NCBI GenBank assembly: GCA_017940005.1
Contig: JAGAZO010000017.1
Span: 1-64,000, forward strand
Direction of reading: 5' to 3'
DNA from: Treponema sp.
GTDB lineage: Bacteria > Spirochaetota > Spirochaetia > Treponematales > Treponemataceae
Length of the DNA: 64,000 nucleotides
Positions 1 to 8,353 of this stretch are shown piece by piece; position 1 is the first letter of the stretch, and each line of letters starts with the position of its first letter. A program made the position numbers and the translations under genes. The notes beneath the pieces are model-generated. The model saw only the letters and a list, made by a program, of their open reading frames with translations, ran no database searches and was not told the origin of the DNA.

Positions 1-71
1 AAAGATTGCAGTGTTATCTTCTCACGGTCAATTTTACGAGTTGCCTCGAATGCAGCCCGTATTCCTACAGG

Positions 72-110
72 CTGTTAGTCAACACTGCAAAAACTAACAG
101 TCCGTTTTTG
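72..110 (+). terminator. Possible weak terminator upstream of rpmB
   Basis: An 8-bp inverted repeat (CTGTTAGT at 72-79, ACTAACAG at 93-100) with a 13-nt loop is followed within 5 nt by TTTTT. It could end a transcript entering from the left edge. The stem is AT-rich and the loop is large, so this is tentative. I see no gene in 1-156. Confidence 0.3.
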
Positions 111-156
111 AGGTGTCCACCTTTTCGCATATTGTCAATACAGTCGCACGCTGTGC

Positions 157-185
157 TTGACATGCCTCATGCATTTTGCTATAGT
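157..185 (+). promoter_or_regulatory. Sigma-70 type promoter of rpmB
   Basis: TTGACA at 157-162 and TATAGT at 180-185 are separated by exactly 17 bp. This is a near-consensus housekeeping promoter. The ATG of rpmB is 35 nt downstream of the -10 box and has an AGAGGT ribosome-binding site, so this is an ordinary leadered promoter. Confidence 0.8.
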
Positions 186-220
186 ATAAACTCACACAAA
201 ATGATGGCAGAGGTAACACT

Positions 221-484
221 ATGAGAATTTGTGATGTTTGTGGAAAATCTGTACAGCACGGCAATAGAGTGAGCAAATCATATAATCACACGCGCCATAC
301 GTGGCGTCCGAATCTTCATAAAATGAAAATTGTTTTCAACGGCACGACACGTACAATCAATATCTGCACGCAATGCATACGTTCTGATTTTGTCACAAAA
401 AAAGTGAGAATTCCCAAAGAAGCACGTCTCGAAATGGAAGCACGCGAAAAAGCTGCTCAAAATACGCAACCAAGTGCTCAATAA
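221..484 (+). CDS. rpmB: 50S ribosomal protein L28
   Basis: This 87-residue basic protein is ribosomal protein L28 of the large subunit. It opens MRICDVCGK, which supplies the first CxxC pair, and a second pair (CTQC) lies near residue 47, so it is the zinc-binding (C+) form. The core SYNHTRHTWRPNL matches the conserved L28 region. The C-terminal tail is rich in Glu, Ala and Gln. An AGAGGT ribosome-binding site sits about 8 nt upstream of the ATG, and a strong promoter lies at 157-185. It appears monocistronic and converges on the metallo-hydrolase gene, with about 30 bp between them. Confidence 0.95.
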   Translation: MRICDVCGKSVQHGNRVSKSYNHTRHTWRPNLHKMKIVFNGTTRTINICTQCIRSDFVTKKVRIPKEARLEMEAREKAAQNTQPSAQ

Positions 485-515
485 TTAACGTGAACGCAAC
501 GGTTTTATTAAATCG

Positions 516-1436
516 CTACGTACGCAATACAAGTCCGTCATAAGCGGGAAGCACACTGCCTCCCGCTTTTACTATCTCTGCAAGGTTAGAAAAATCCTGC
601 ACATGCGCTTTGCAATAGCGCTCAATTTCGTTATGGCTTTTATCGTGGCTCATATGCGTAAGCCACGTGTGACGTGGCTTTATGCGTGCAGCAATTTCCA
701 TAGCCTGTATATATGAAAAATGAGTTGCATGAGCTTTTTCACGCAGTCCGTCAATCACAGCATGGTCAAGCACGCCGCAATGGGCAAGCAATATGTCGAT
801 AGACTTGTGCGGAATTGCATTACAGTCAGTAAGATACGCAATTGAGTGCACTGCTCCGCGTTTTTGCACGCTTAAAAGCCAACCTGTCGTTTTCACAGTA
901 CCATGCATCATAGGAATAGGAATGATACGGATAGAACCGATATACAGCGGTTGCGCACCGGAAAAATGCTCGCACCTTTTTAGATTGAGTTTGGGCTTGC
1001 CGCCTCCTATCTGTGTAGTTTTAAAAATATAATCAAAGCGTGTGCATACATCCGTAAGCGTTGATTCATCTGCATACACGGGAAGCCCATCTCCTGGAGA
1101 TGCCGCAGAACCTTTTGGGCAACCGCGTGTAGTTTCATCTGATTCTGTATGGCTGAAAATACGCAAATCGTCGAGCCCATTCAAATGGTCTGCATGGCTA
1201 TGTGTGAGTAGCACCGCATCAAGCGAATCGATGCCATACGTAAGTGCTTGCATGCGGAATTCTGGTCCAACATCAATAACAATACGTGTTATTTTTCCGT
1301 TTTTTTCACGATGCACAACATAAGCGCTGCACCGAAAACGCTTGTCTTTTGTACTGCGAGAGCGACATACACGGCACATGCAGCCGATTGCTGGCACGCC
1401 ATGGCTTGTACCTGTGCCTGTTAAAATCATGCGCAT
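516..1436 (-). CDS. MBL-fold metallo-hydrolase, PhnP-like
   Basis: This 306-residue metallo-beta-lactamase-fold hydrolase has the metal-binding motif THSHADHLNG near residue 80 and later conserved His and Asp residues (MMHG, LTDCN). Near the N-terminus, GVPAIGCMCRVC is the Cys-rich zinc motif typical of PhnP-type cyclic phosphodiesterases and related MBL proteins. The substrate cannot be told from sequence. I chose the ATG at 1436, which gives MRMILTGTGTSHG, the usual start of this family. The open frame extends 31 codons further, but that stretch contains the promoter. A TATACT box ends 6 nt before this ATG, so the mRNA should be leaderless. Confidence 0.85.
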   Translation of the reverse strand: MRMILTGTGTSHGVPAIGCMCRVCRSRSTKDKRFRCSAYVVHREKNGKITRIVIDVGPEFRMQALTYGIDSLDAVLLTHSHADHLNGLDDLRIFSHTESDETTRGCPKGSAASPGDGLPVYADESTLTDVCTRFDYIFKTTQIGGGKPKLNLKRCEHFSGAQPLYIGSIRIIPIPMMHGTVKTTGWLLSVQKRGAVHSIAYLTDCNAIPHKSIDILLAHCGVLDHAVIDGLREKAHATHFSYIQAMEIAARIKPRHTWLTHMSHDKSHNEIERYCKAHVQDFSNLAEIVKAGGSVLPAYDGLVLRT

Positions 1437-1442
1437 GATACA

Positions 1443-1471
1443 AGTATACAATGAGGAAGCGCAAAAGTCTA
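1443..1471 (-). promoter_or_regulatory. Promoter of the PhnP-like gene, leaderless layout
   Basis: On the minus strand, TAGACT (-35) and TATACT (-10) are separated by 17 bp, and the ATG follows the -10 box after 6 nt. Transcription would begin at or next to the start codon. Confidence 0.65.
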
Positions 1472-1538
1472 TCGTGTTTTTGTTGCATGCATGCCATCTG
1501 TTGTTCCACGCTATGTGATAATCTCTCATTCCGTAATA

Positions 1539-1567
1539 TTGCCATTCTCAAAAAAACATGCTATTAT
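1539..1567 (+). promoter_or_regulatory. Promoter of the prs operon
   Basis: TTGCCA at 1539-1544 and TATTAT at 1562-1567 have a 17-bp spacer. A short leader with an AGAGG ribosome-binding site (1591-1595) leads to the prs ATG at 1605. Confidence 0.65.
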
Positions 1568-1604
1568 AGGGCAATCGTTATCATCAGAAAAGAGGTCTTA
1601 CGTA

Positions 1605-2864
1605 ATGCCGTATTCTGAACCTTCAGGGCTCGCCATTGTAGCCTGCCCAGGCGGCGAACATTTTGCCAATGAAGTTATTGCACATCTTCAGCGTATGTAT
1701 AAACACCGTTTTACCCTAAAAAACGATGTCATTTCAAAACGATACGAAATCGAAAAAGAAGAGCTGGTAAAAAAAATCAATCTTGAAAACGACATAGACG
1801 CCGCTGAGTTGTATATTAAAGGCGACGTAAAAAAATACCGCCTGCCGCATTTTAAGGCAGCTGCACGCTTTACGTATTTTGCAAACGGTGAATTTAAAAC
1901 AGAACTGCTCGATTCAATACGCGGCAAAGATGTGTATATTTTTCAAGATGTAGAAAATCGTGAAGTGCTTTCGTTTAACGGAGGGGCAAACAAACTAGCG
2001 CTTTCAGTAAACGATCATGTTATGGCGCTGCTCGTCACTATAGACGCAGTACGGCAGGCAGAAGCTGCGACAATCACGCTCGTAGTACCTGCATATCCAT
2101 ACAGTCGGCAGCATAAAAAGAAAGGACGAGAGGGACTTACCGCGAGCATGCTCGGACACATTTACGAAATGCTCGGCGTTACACGAATCATCACGCTCGA
2201 CATTCATTCACGCGAAATAGTCAATGCGTTCAACACCATTACGCTAGAAAATCTTCATGCAAGCTACCAGATTACGCGCGAACTCAGCAAAATAATCGAC
2301 TTGACTGGGCAAACAGAAGATTTAGTTGTTGTTGCACCAGATTCTGGAGCAATTGAGCGCAACAAATTTTATGCAGTCGGACTCAAGCTTCCGCTCGCTA
2401 TGGTCTACAAAGAGCGTGATTATTCTGTCGTTTCTCACGATGCAAAGAGCACAAATATCAAGTCAATAAAGCTGCTCGGCGATGTGCACGGCAAAGTTGC
2501 ATTCCTCGCAGATGATATGCTCGGCACTGGCGGAACGCTCCTTAAAGCGATGGAATTTCTGAAAGAAGCTGGCGCTACAAAAGTGATTGCTGCAATAAGC
2601 CTGCCGTTTTTTACTGGCAACGCAATCGAGCTCTTTGACGAAGCATATAAGCAAGGATTGTTTTACCGCATCATCGGTACGAATGCTGTATACCACGAAG
2701 CACTGTGCAACCACGAATGGTACATAAATACAAGCGTGAGCGGACTTTTTGCAAGTGTGATTACGCGCATACACCATCATCAGTCACTGAGTGACTTACT
2801 GGAAAACCGCACGCTTATTCAAAAGATGGAAAAAACACCGCAACAAAATCAGCCTAAATCATGA
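1605..2864 (+). CDS. prs: Ribose-phosphate pyrophosphokinase (long form)
   Basis: This 419-residue PRPP synthetase makes PRPP from ribose 5-phosphate and ATP for nucleotide, His and Trp synthesis. The PRPP-binding loop DDMLGTGGTLL is intact, as are the VVAPDSGAIERNKFYA segment and the PAYPYSRQHKK segment of the catalytic region. It is about 100 residues longer than the common 315-residue enzymes. The extra length lies mainly in a charged N-terminal region and in insertions. The start is the ATG at 1605, 10 nt after AGAGG; a longer in-frame start at 1491 lies upstream of the promoter and is rejected. It heads a three-gene operon and overlaps the next gene by 4 nt (ATGA). Confidence 0.92.
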   Translation: MPYSEPSGLAIVACPGGEHFANEVIAHLQRMYKHRFTLKNDVISKRYEIEKEELVKKINLENDIDAAELYIKGDVKKYRLPHFKAAARFTYFANGEFKTELLDSIRGKDVYIFQDVENREVLSFNGGANKLALSVNDHVMALLVTIDAVRQAEAATITLVVPAYPYSRQHKKKGREGLTASMLGHIYEMLGVTRIITLDIHSREIVNAFNTITLENLHASYQITRELSKIIDLTGQTEDLVVVAPDSGAIERNKFYAVGLKLPLAMVYKERDYSVVSHDAKSTNIKSIKLLGDVHGKVAFLADDMLGTGGTLLKAMEFLKEAGATKVIAAISLPFFTGNAIELFDEAYKQGLFYRIIGTNAVYHEALCNHEWYINTSVSGLFASVITRIHHHQSLSDLLENRTLIQKMEKTPQQNQPKS

Positions 2865-4093
2865 CGCAAAAATATGCGCTCTGTGTCGATATTGGTACAA
2901 CATCGCTAAAAGCCGCACTCATAGATGCAGAAGGAAATGTAGGCGCGTTTTCACAGCAATTTTTTTCAAACCCCGATAGCAAAATGGCTGCATGTTGCTG
3001 GCTCCCTGCATTGCGCAATGCAACACGTGAGTTAACTGCACAGACAGAGCATACTATTTGTGCAATTTGCATATCAGGCAACGGACCAACAATCGTATCT
3101 GACGACGGCACAACGCTTTTATGGAATGCACCTATTTCAGATGCAGTAAACAATTCATATAAAAATTTATTGAAAGATATGCGCTCTCTCTTTATTCCGC
3201 GCATTACTGCGTTTCGTACATTGTTCCCGTCACAATGGAATAAATCGCGCTTCATTTACTCTGGTCCTGAATACCTGATTTACACGCTTACAAAAGCAAG
3301 CTTAACAATTCTGCCAGAAATACGCTATCTTGACACATATTGGTCGAACAAAGAGCTTGAAATTGCCGCACTTGAAAAGGAAAAATTGCCGCCGTATGCA
3401 ACTATTGCACATACTGCAGGATTTACAACGCCTGACATAACAGCACAGCTCGGTCTAGCACAGCAAGTGCCAGTATTCTGCGGTGGTCCTGATTTTATCG
3501 CTGCAATGATTGGCACAAATTCACTCTCCGTCGGCACAATATACGACCGCGCAGGGTCAAGCGAAGGCGTAAATTTGTGTGCTCCATTTCCATTGCAAAA
3601 GAGTACCATTCGGAATCTTCCGTCAGTCGTCGCAGGGTTATGGAATGCGGCCGTGCTTCAAAGCGAAAGCGGACGCATGTTTATGAATTACAAAAAAATT
3701 GCAGAAGCAGTCGCAAAACGCACCATTTCATACAAAGAGATTGTTACATATAGCATTGCAAATAAATCAAGCGATGGTTTTGCGATTCTCGAAGCAATCT
3801 TGCACAACTTGAAAGTTTCGATAGACACGCTTGCGTCCGCAGCGCATGAAAGCAACATTGACATTCAAATGCCCATAGTCATTACCGGAGGACAGGTAAA
3901 AAATGACGAGTGGCTCCAAATGAGATGCAATTATATTGGGCTACCGTTTGCTGTTTGTACTTGCGCAGATGCAGAATTGCTCGGCAATGCCGCTGTTTCT
4001 TTTTACGGCCTCGGTGTATACAGTTCGCTCAAAGATGCAGCTACTAAAATTGTTAAGTATAAAAAAATATATGAACCAGGAAAAAATCCATGA
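2861..4093 (+). CDS. FGGY-type carbohydrate kinase-like protein
   Basis: This 410-residue protein has the actin-like ATPase fold of FGGY sugar kinases. The N-terminal phosphate-1 loop reads VDIGTTSLKAALID. The C-terminal half has the VITGGQVKN adenosine-loop segment and a late AELLGNAA helix as in xylulokinases. It is shorter than typical family members (about 480-520 residues) because the middle is compact. The sugar cannot be inferred. It is coupled to prs by a 4-nt overlap and to the HAD hydrolase by another, which fits pentose-phosphate or nucleoside sugar handling. Confidence 0.75.
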   Translation: MTQKYALCVDIGTTSLKAALIDAEGNVGAFSQQFFSNPDSKMAACCWLPALRNATRELTAQTEHTICAICISGNGPTIVSDDGTTLLWNAPISDAVNNSYKNLLKDMRSLFIPRITAFRTLFPSQWNKSRFIYSGPEYLIYTLTKASLTILPEIRYLDTYWSNKELEIAALEKEKLPPYATIAHTAGFTTPDITAQLGLAQQVPVFCGGPDFIAAMIGTNSLSVGTIYDRAGSSEGVNLCAPFPLQKSTIRNLPSVVAGLWNAAVLQSESGRMFMNYKKIAEAVAKRTISYKEIVTYSIANKSSDGFAILEAILHNLKVSIDTLASAAHESNIDIQMPIVITGGQVKNDEWLQMRCNYIGLPFAVCTCADAELLGNAAVSFYGLGVYSSLKDAATKIVKYKKIYEPGKNP

Positions 4094-4734
4094 AAATATG
4101 CTACCTACCACCAGCTGTTGCCACAATCATTTTTGACATAGATTCTACGCTGTATACAAACGAAACATATGCATTCGAACAAAACGACACGCTTATTCGC
4201 CGTCTTGCGCAAGAACGTGGCATATCATATGACGAATGCCGTCACATCATAGCAACATTCAAAAAGAAATGGGCTGCAACACATAACGGAAAAGAACTTA
4301 GTTTGGGAAATATATTCATCGAATTCGGCATACCTATTGAAACGAGTATTGCATGGCGAAAAGAGTTATTCATGCCTGAAAAATATTTACAGAAAGATGC
4401 AACACTTTTCAAAACGCTTTCAAACCTCAAAAAGAAATATAAGCTCATATGCATCACAAACTGCCCTGCGTGCATAGGCAAAAAAACACTTGAAGCGCTT
4501 GGTGTAGCAAACTTGATTGAGGACATAATCGGGCTCGACACATGCGGCAAATCGAAGCCTGCACAAGAACCACTTTTGCTCGCTATGCAAAAAACAAATA
4601 CTCCTGCAGAAAATTGTGTAAGTGTCGGTGACCGTTACGACATTGATGTAGCACTTCCGCTTGAAATGGGCATGGGCGGCATTCTTGTTTCAGGCGTTTC
4701 AGACGTTTATATGCTTTCAAAAATTTTAAAATAA
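4090..4734 (+). CDS. HAD-family hydrolase, pyrimidine 5'-nucleotidase-like
   Basis: This 214-residue haloacid-dehalogenase hydrolase has motif I FDIDSTLYTNE (usual DxDxT), motif II ITNCP, a lysine in GKSKP, and motif IV GDRYDIDVALPLEMGM. The helical cap between residues 30 and 90 resembles the SDT1/YjjG pyrimidine 5'-nucleotidase subgroup. Its position as third gene after prs and a sugar kinase, with ATGA coupling, suggests a nucleotide-salvage phosphatase. The exact substrate is inference. Confidence 0.75.
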   Translation: MKICYLPPAVATIIFDIDSTLYTNETYAFEQNDTLIRRLAQERGISYDECRHIIATFKKKWAATHNGKELSLGNIFIEFGIPIETSIAWRKELFMPEKYLQKDATLFKTLSNLKKKYKLICITNCPACIGKKTLEALGVANLIEDIIGLDTCGKSKPAQEPLLLAMQKTNTPAENCVSVGDRYDIDVALPLEMGMGGILVSGVSDVYMLSKILK

Positions 4735-4748
4735 TGCCCTTTTACAAA

Positions 4749-4777
4749 TTGTTTTTATTTTACAAAACATGTATAAT
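4749..4777 (+). promoter_or_regulatory. Promoter of the second MBL-fold gene, leaderless layout
   Basis: TTGTTT at 4749-4754 and TATAAT at 4772-4777 are spaced by 17 bp. The ATG at 4784 starts 6 nt after the -10 box. A more upstream in-frame ATG (4769) lies inside the promoter and cannot be used from this transcript. Confidence 0.65.
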
Positions 4778-4783
4778 AGTGAT

Positions 4784-5638
4784 ATGGGTAACACTGTGAA
4801 AGTCAAGAAATTGGAACAGACGATTAAGTTTACAAACAGCGGCAGCCTTCAGTTTTTCTTCATAGGAACAGGGAGTGCTTTTTCAAAAAAGAACTATCAA
4901 ACAAATGCTTTGATCATAAAAGGTAAAGACCACCTGCTCATTGATTGCGGCACACTTTGCCCATACGCACTGTCTACATATAACACACCTGTCACTTCAA
5001 TAAAAAATATTTTTATCACCCATTCTCATGCAGACCATATCGGAGGTCTTGAAGAAATGGCACTCATGGGGCGGTACGCCACAAAGGTAAAGCCCAAGAT
5101 GATCATCACCGATATGTACAAAAAAATATTGTGGAGTGAATCGCTAAAAGGTGGTTGCTCATATGGCGAATATACCGATGGCGGCTACATGACATTTGAC
5201 GACTACTTTGAGCAGATAAAACCGAAGCTCATTTCAAGGGTACCACGTCCATTATACGAAACAAACATAGGCTCAATTAACGTAAAGATTTACCGCACGC
5301 GTCATATTCCCGACAGCGCAGGCTCTTGGCGCAAATCATTCTTTTCGCAAGGAGTGCTTATTGACAACCGTATCCTTTTTCCAAGCGACACGCAGTTTGA
5401 TAAAGAGTTGCTCGAATGGATGTGCGGCAAATACAATATTGAATACATTTTCCACGACTGCCAGTTTTATCCAGGCGGTGTTCATGCATTTTATGACGAG
5501 CTCAAAATGTTGCCCGCAGAGATGAAAAAGAAAATGTATCTCTGCCACTACGGAGACAATTATGAAAAATTCGATGCTGTAAAAGACGGCTTTGCAGGAT
5601 TTACAAAACGCGGCGTGTATTACGACTTTGGAAAATAA
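4784..5638 (+). CDS. MBL-fold metal-dependent hydrolase
   Basis: This 284-residue metallo-beta-lactamase-fold protein has the zinc motif ITHSHADHIGGLEEM near residue 85, RTRHIPDS further on, DTQF, and a late LCHYGDN. It probably binds two metals and cleaves a phosphoester, but no specific substrate is visible. It differs from the PhnP-like paralogue at 516-1436 by lacking the Cys-rich N-terminal motif. The start is set by the promoter: the ATG at 4784 is the first that can be transcribed. An in-frame GTG at 4796 is an alternative. The gene reads toward tRNA-Arg with no terminator between. Confidence 0.8.
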   Translation: MGNTVKVKKLEQTIKFTNSGSLQFFFIGTGSAFSKKNYQTNALIIKGKDHLLIDCGTLCPYALSTYNTPVTSIKNIFITHSHADHIGGLEEMALMGRYATKVKPKMIITDMYKKILWSESLKGGCSYGEYTDGGYMTFDDYFEQIKPKLISRVPRPLYETNIGSINVKIYRTRHIPDSAGSWRKSFFSQGVLIDNRILFPSDTQFDKELLEWMCGKYNIEYIFHDCQFYPGGVHAFYDELKMLPAEMKKKMYLCHYGDNYEKFDAVKDGFAGFTKRGVYYDFGK

Positions 5639-5669
5639 ACTTTTACGGCAGTTTTTTTGCTGCTGCATC

Positions 5670-5743
5670 GGTCCATTAGCTCACCTGGATAGAGCGGTTG
5701 CCTCCTAAGCAACAGGTAGCGCGTTCGAATCGCGCATGGGCCA
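5670..5743 (+). tRNA. tRNA-Arg (anticodon CCT)
   Basis: The sequence folds as a cloverleaf. The acceptor stem GGTCCAT pairs with ATGGGCC using one G-T pair. The D stem is GCTC/GAGC, the anticodon stem GTTGC/GCAAC with loop CTCCTAA, and the T stem GCGCG/CGCGC with loop TTCGAAT. The anticodon CCT reads AGG. The 3' CCA is not encoded. No separate promoter is evident and no terminator separates it from the preceding MBL gene, so it may be cotranscribed. Confidence 0.93.
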
Positions 5744-5762
5744 AAATAAAACTTCATGCTGA

Positions 5763-7460
5763 TTAAAACAGCCCTGCAATTTTTCCGTCGTCGTCAACAT
5801 CTATGTTGAGCGCGGCAGGCAATTTTGGCAAACCTGGCATTATCATGATGTCTCCTGCAAGCGCCACAACAAATCCTGCTCCCGCATACAGCTGCGCGTC
5901 CTTTACTGGAAACACATAACCGGACGGTGCGCCGCGCAACGAAGCGTTGTGGCTGAGCGAGCTTTGCGTTTTTGCAATGCATACAGGAAGCGCGCCATAT
6001 CCTGCCGCTTCAAACTGCTTGAGCTTTTTGAGCGCACCAGCTTCAAATGCAACACTTTCCGCACGATATATGTCTTTTGCAATCTTTTCAATTTTTTCTT
6101 TGAGCGGTAGAGCGTCTTCATAGAGCGTGTGGAACTGCGCAGGAGCACTTTCACAAAGCGCGTCAACAGCCTCTGCGAGCGCCATTGCGCCGTTTCCGCC
6201 TTTTTCCCACGCTTCGCATACAACTGCGCGTGCCCCGCACGACTCGCACAACGAAATGAGCATATCGAGTTCTTCCTGCGTATCACTTGAAAATTTATTA
6301 ATTGCCACAAGCGACGGCACGCCAAATTTTGCAATATTTTCAAGATGTGTTTTCAAATTTGCAAAACCGTCTGCAAGCGCACGCACATTCTGCTCGGCAA
6401 GGCGCGGCTTTTCAATGCCGCCGTGCATTTTAAGAGCGCGCACTGTCGCCACAACCACAACAGCAGACGGCGCAAGATTGAACATGCGGCATTTTATGTC
6501 CATAAATTTTTCCGCACCTAAATCGGCGGCGAATCCTGCTTCTGTCACAACATAGTCGCCAAGTGCAAGAGCCGCAAGCGTTGCGTTTATGGAGTTGCAG
6601 CCGTGCGCAATATTTGCAAACGGTCCGCCGTGTACAAACACAGGCGTTTGTTCGAGCGTCTGCACCATGTTGGGGCGGAGCGCGTCTTTCAAAAGCGCTG
6701 CAACAGCCCCCGTGCAATGCAAATCGCCAAAGCGCACAAACTCGCCGCGCATGTTCTGCGCAATCACGATGTTTGCAAGTTTATCCTTCAATTCTGAAAT
6801 GGTGCGCGACAAGCATACAATCGCCATAATCTCGCTTGCAACTGATATGCAAAAATGCTCTTCTCGTACAACGCCGTTTGTTTTTCCGCCAAGACCGACA
6901 ACAACAGTGCGCAAAACTCGGTCGTTCAAGTCAACGCAACGCTTCCACGTAATAGTGCGCGCGTCAATGTCAAGCTCATTTCCCTGCTGAATGTGATTAT
7001 CGATAAGCGCGGCGATTAAATTGTTCGCAATCGAAATTGCGTGAATGTCGCCAGTAAAATGTAAATTGATCTCTTCCATCGGCACTATCTGCGCGTATCC
7101 GCCGCCGCACGCGCCGCCTTTTACGCCAAAGCACGGACCGAGCGACGGCTCGCGCAACGCAATCACTGCTTTTTTGCCAATTTTGTTGAGTCCGTCGCCA
7201 AGCCCTATGGAAACAGTCGATTTGCCTTCTCCCGCAGGAGTAGGCGTAATCGCCGTCACTAAAATGAGTCGTCCGCACTGCGATTTTTGGGCTGCATGCG
7301 ATGCAGTGACAGTTTGCAGCTCGCGCAATTTTTTCATAGTGAGTTTTGCTTTGTACAGCCCGTAGCATTCAAGCTCACTTTCCGCAACAGCAATCTTTTT
7401 AGCAATTTCAGCGATAGGCAGCAACGCATTTTTCTGCGCAATCTCAATATCTGAAAGCAT
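5763..7460 (-). CDS. fhs: Formate-tetrahydrofolate ligase
   Basis: This 565-residue enzyme activates formate onto tetrahydrofolate with ATP, feeding C1 units to purine, Met and fMet-tRNA synthesis and possibly acetogenesis. The P-loop TPTPAGEGKST lies near residue 75. GKKAVIALREPSLGPCFGVKGGA, HFTGD, the GGPFANIAHGCNS loop and the C-terminal GDIMTMPGLPK-like segment (GDIMIMPGLPK) are all family signatures. The length is normal. The ATG at 7460 has GGGAG 8 nt upstream; an in-frame TTG two codons earlier is less likely. It lies downstream of rsuA and gltA on the same strand, separated by about 107 bp. Confidence 0.96.
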   Translation of the reverse strand: MLSDIEIAQKNALLPIAEIAKKIAVAESELECYGLYKAKLTMKKLRELQTVTASHAAQKSQCGRLILVTAITPTPAGEGKSTVSIGLGDGLNKIGKKAVIALREPSLGPCFGVKGGACGGGYAQIVPMEEINLHFTGDIHAISIANNLIAALIDNHIQQGNELDIDARTITWKRCVDLNDRVLRTVVVGLGGKTNGVVREEHFCISVASEIMAIVCLSRTISELKDKLANIVIAQNMRGEFVRFGDLHCTGAVAALLKDALRPNMVQTLEQTPVFVHGGPFANIAHGCNSINATLAALALGDYVVTEAGFAADLGAEKFMDIKCRMFNLAPSAVVVVATVRALKMHGGIEKPRLAEQNVRALADGFANLKTHLENIAKFGVPSLVAINKFSSDTQEELDMLISLCESCGARAVVCEAWEKGGNGAMALAEAVDALCESAPAQFHTLYEDALPLKEKIEKIAKDIYRAESVAFEAGALKKLKQFEAAGYGALPVCIAKTQSSLSHNASLRGAPSGYVFPVKDAQLYAGAGFVVALAGDIMIMPGLPKLPAALNIDVDDDGKIAGLF

Positions 7461-7567
7461 AATCAACTCCCATAAAAAGTTACGAACGTCTGCACCGCAA
7501 ACTTTTCTAAAGATAAAAATAGGCGACAGTTTTCATCGCATACACCCTGTCATCATATGAGCGTTGC

Positions 7568-8353
7568 CTATTGTGTATGCACAACAGGTGTCTCAATTTT
7601 TTTCAAGGCGGCAACCTCATTTTCCATAAGCGCGCGGCACTGCCCCACCTCAAGCGACTCATCGAGCAGCAGCCCGCCTATTGCAATCCGCTTGAGATAG
7701 ACAACTTCATTCCCAATCGCGGCAAACATCCGCTTCACTTGATGAAACTTTCCTTCATAGATTATCAATTTACATTCGTCAGTTTCAGCCGCGTCTTCGT
7801 CGTGCCACATGAGCGCGGCAGGCTTGCAGTCGCACGCGCGCTCGTTTCCTTCAGGCAAAATATGAATGCCCTCATTAAACTGCGCCGCATATGTGAGCTG
7901 CATTTTTTTATCAACTTTTTGCGCAAGCTTAACAAAATACGTTTTACCCACATGCGTTCGCGGAGATGTTACGTAATGCGTGAGCATGCCATCTGTTGTA
8001 AACACGAGCAGGCCTTCGGTGTCTCTGTCAAGACGGCCTACAAGGTGCAAGCTGTTCTCAAAAAACGGCGTGCGGTATTTTTCGTCAAGCAGGCTGAACA
8101 CTGTTTCGTGCAAGCCGTCCCTATTTGCACACACATAATCTTTTGGTTTGTTCATCATCACATAAACGAACTGCGTAAGAGCCAGCTTTTTGCCATCAAT
8201 AAAAACAGCGTCCACGTTCGAATCAATTTTTACAGATTCATCTCTTGCAACATTTTCGTTTACAGCAACCCTGCCCGAATGGATGAGCTTCTTCACTTCA
8301 CGCCGCGTGCCAAAGCCGCCATGCGCAAGCACTTTGTCGAGCCGTTCAATCAT
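7568..8353 (-). CDS. rsuA: Pseudouridine synthase, RsuA family
   Basis: This 261-residue RNA pseudouridine synthase has an N-terminal S4 RNA-binding domain (residues 1-50, RLDKVLAHGGFGTRREVKKLI). The catalytic domain carries GRLDRDTEGLLVFTTDG, where the Asp after GRLDR is the nucleophile. The RsuA/RluB/E/F group modifies small- or large-subunit rRNA; RsuA (16S U516) is the best match by domain layout, but the target is inferred. Its ATG overlaps the citrate synthase stop by 4 nt, so translation is coupled to that gene. Confidence 0.88.
   Translation of the reverse strand: MIERLDKVLAHGGFGTRREVKKLIHSGRVAVNENVARDESVKIDSNVDAVFIDGKKLALTQFVYVMMNKPKDYVCANRDGLHETVFSLLDEKYRTPFFENSLHLVGRLDRDTEGLLVFTTDGMLTHYVTSPRTHVGKTYFVKLAQKVDKKMQLTYAAQFNEGIHILPEGNERACDCKPAALMWHDEDAAETDECKLIIYEGKFHQVKRMFAAIGNEVVYLKRIAIGGLLLDESLEVGQCRALMENEVAALKKIETPVVHTQ

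Noticed and set aside
1-224. 72-codon frame from position 6
   Set aside because: Starts at TTG, overlaps the rpmB promoter and ribosome-binding site, and shows no family similarity.
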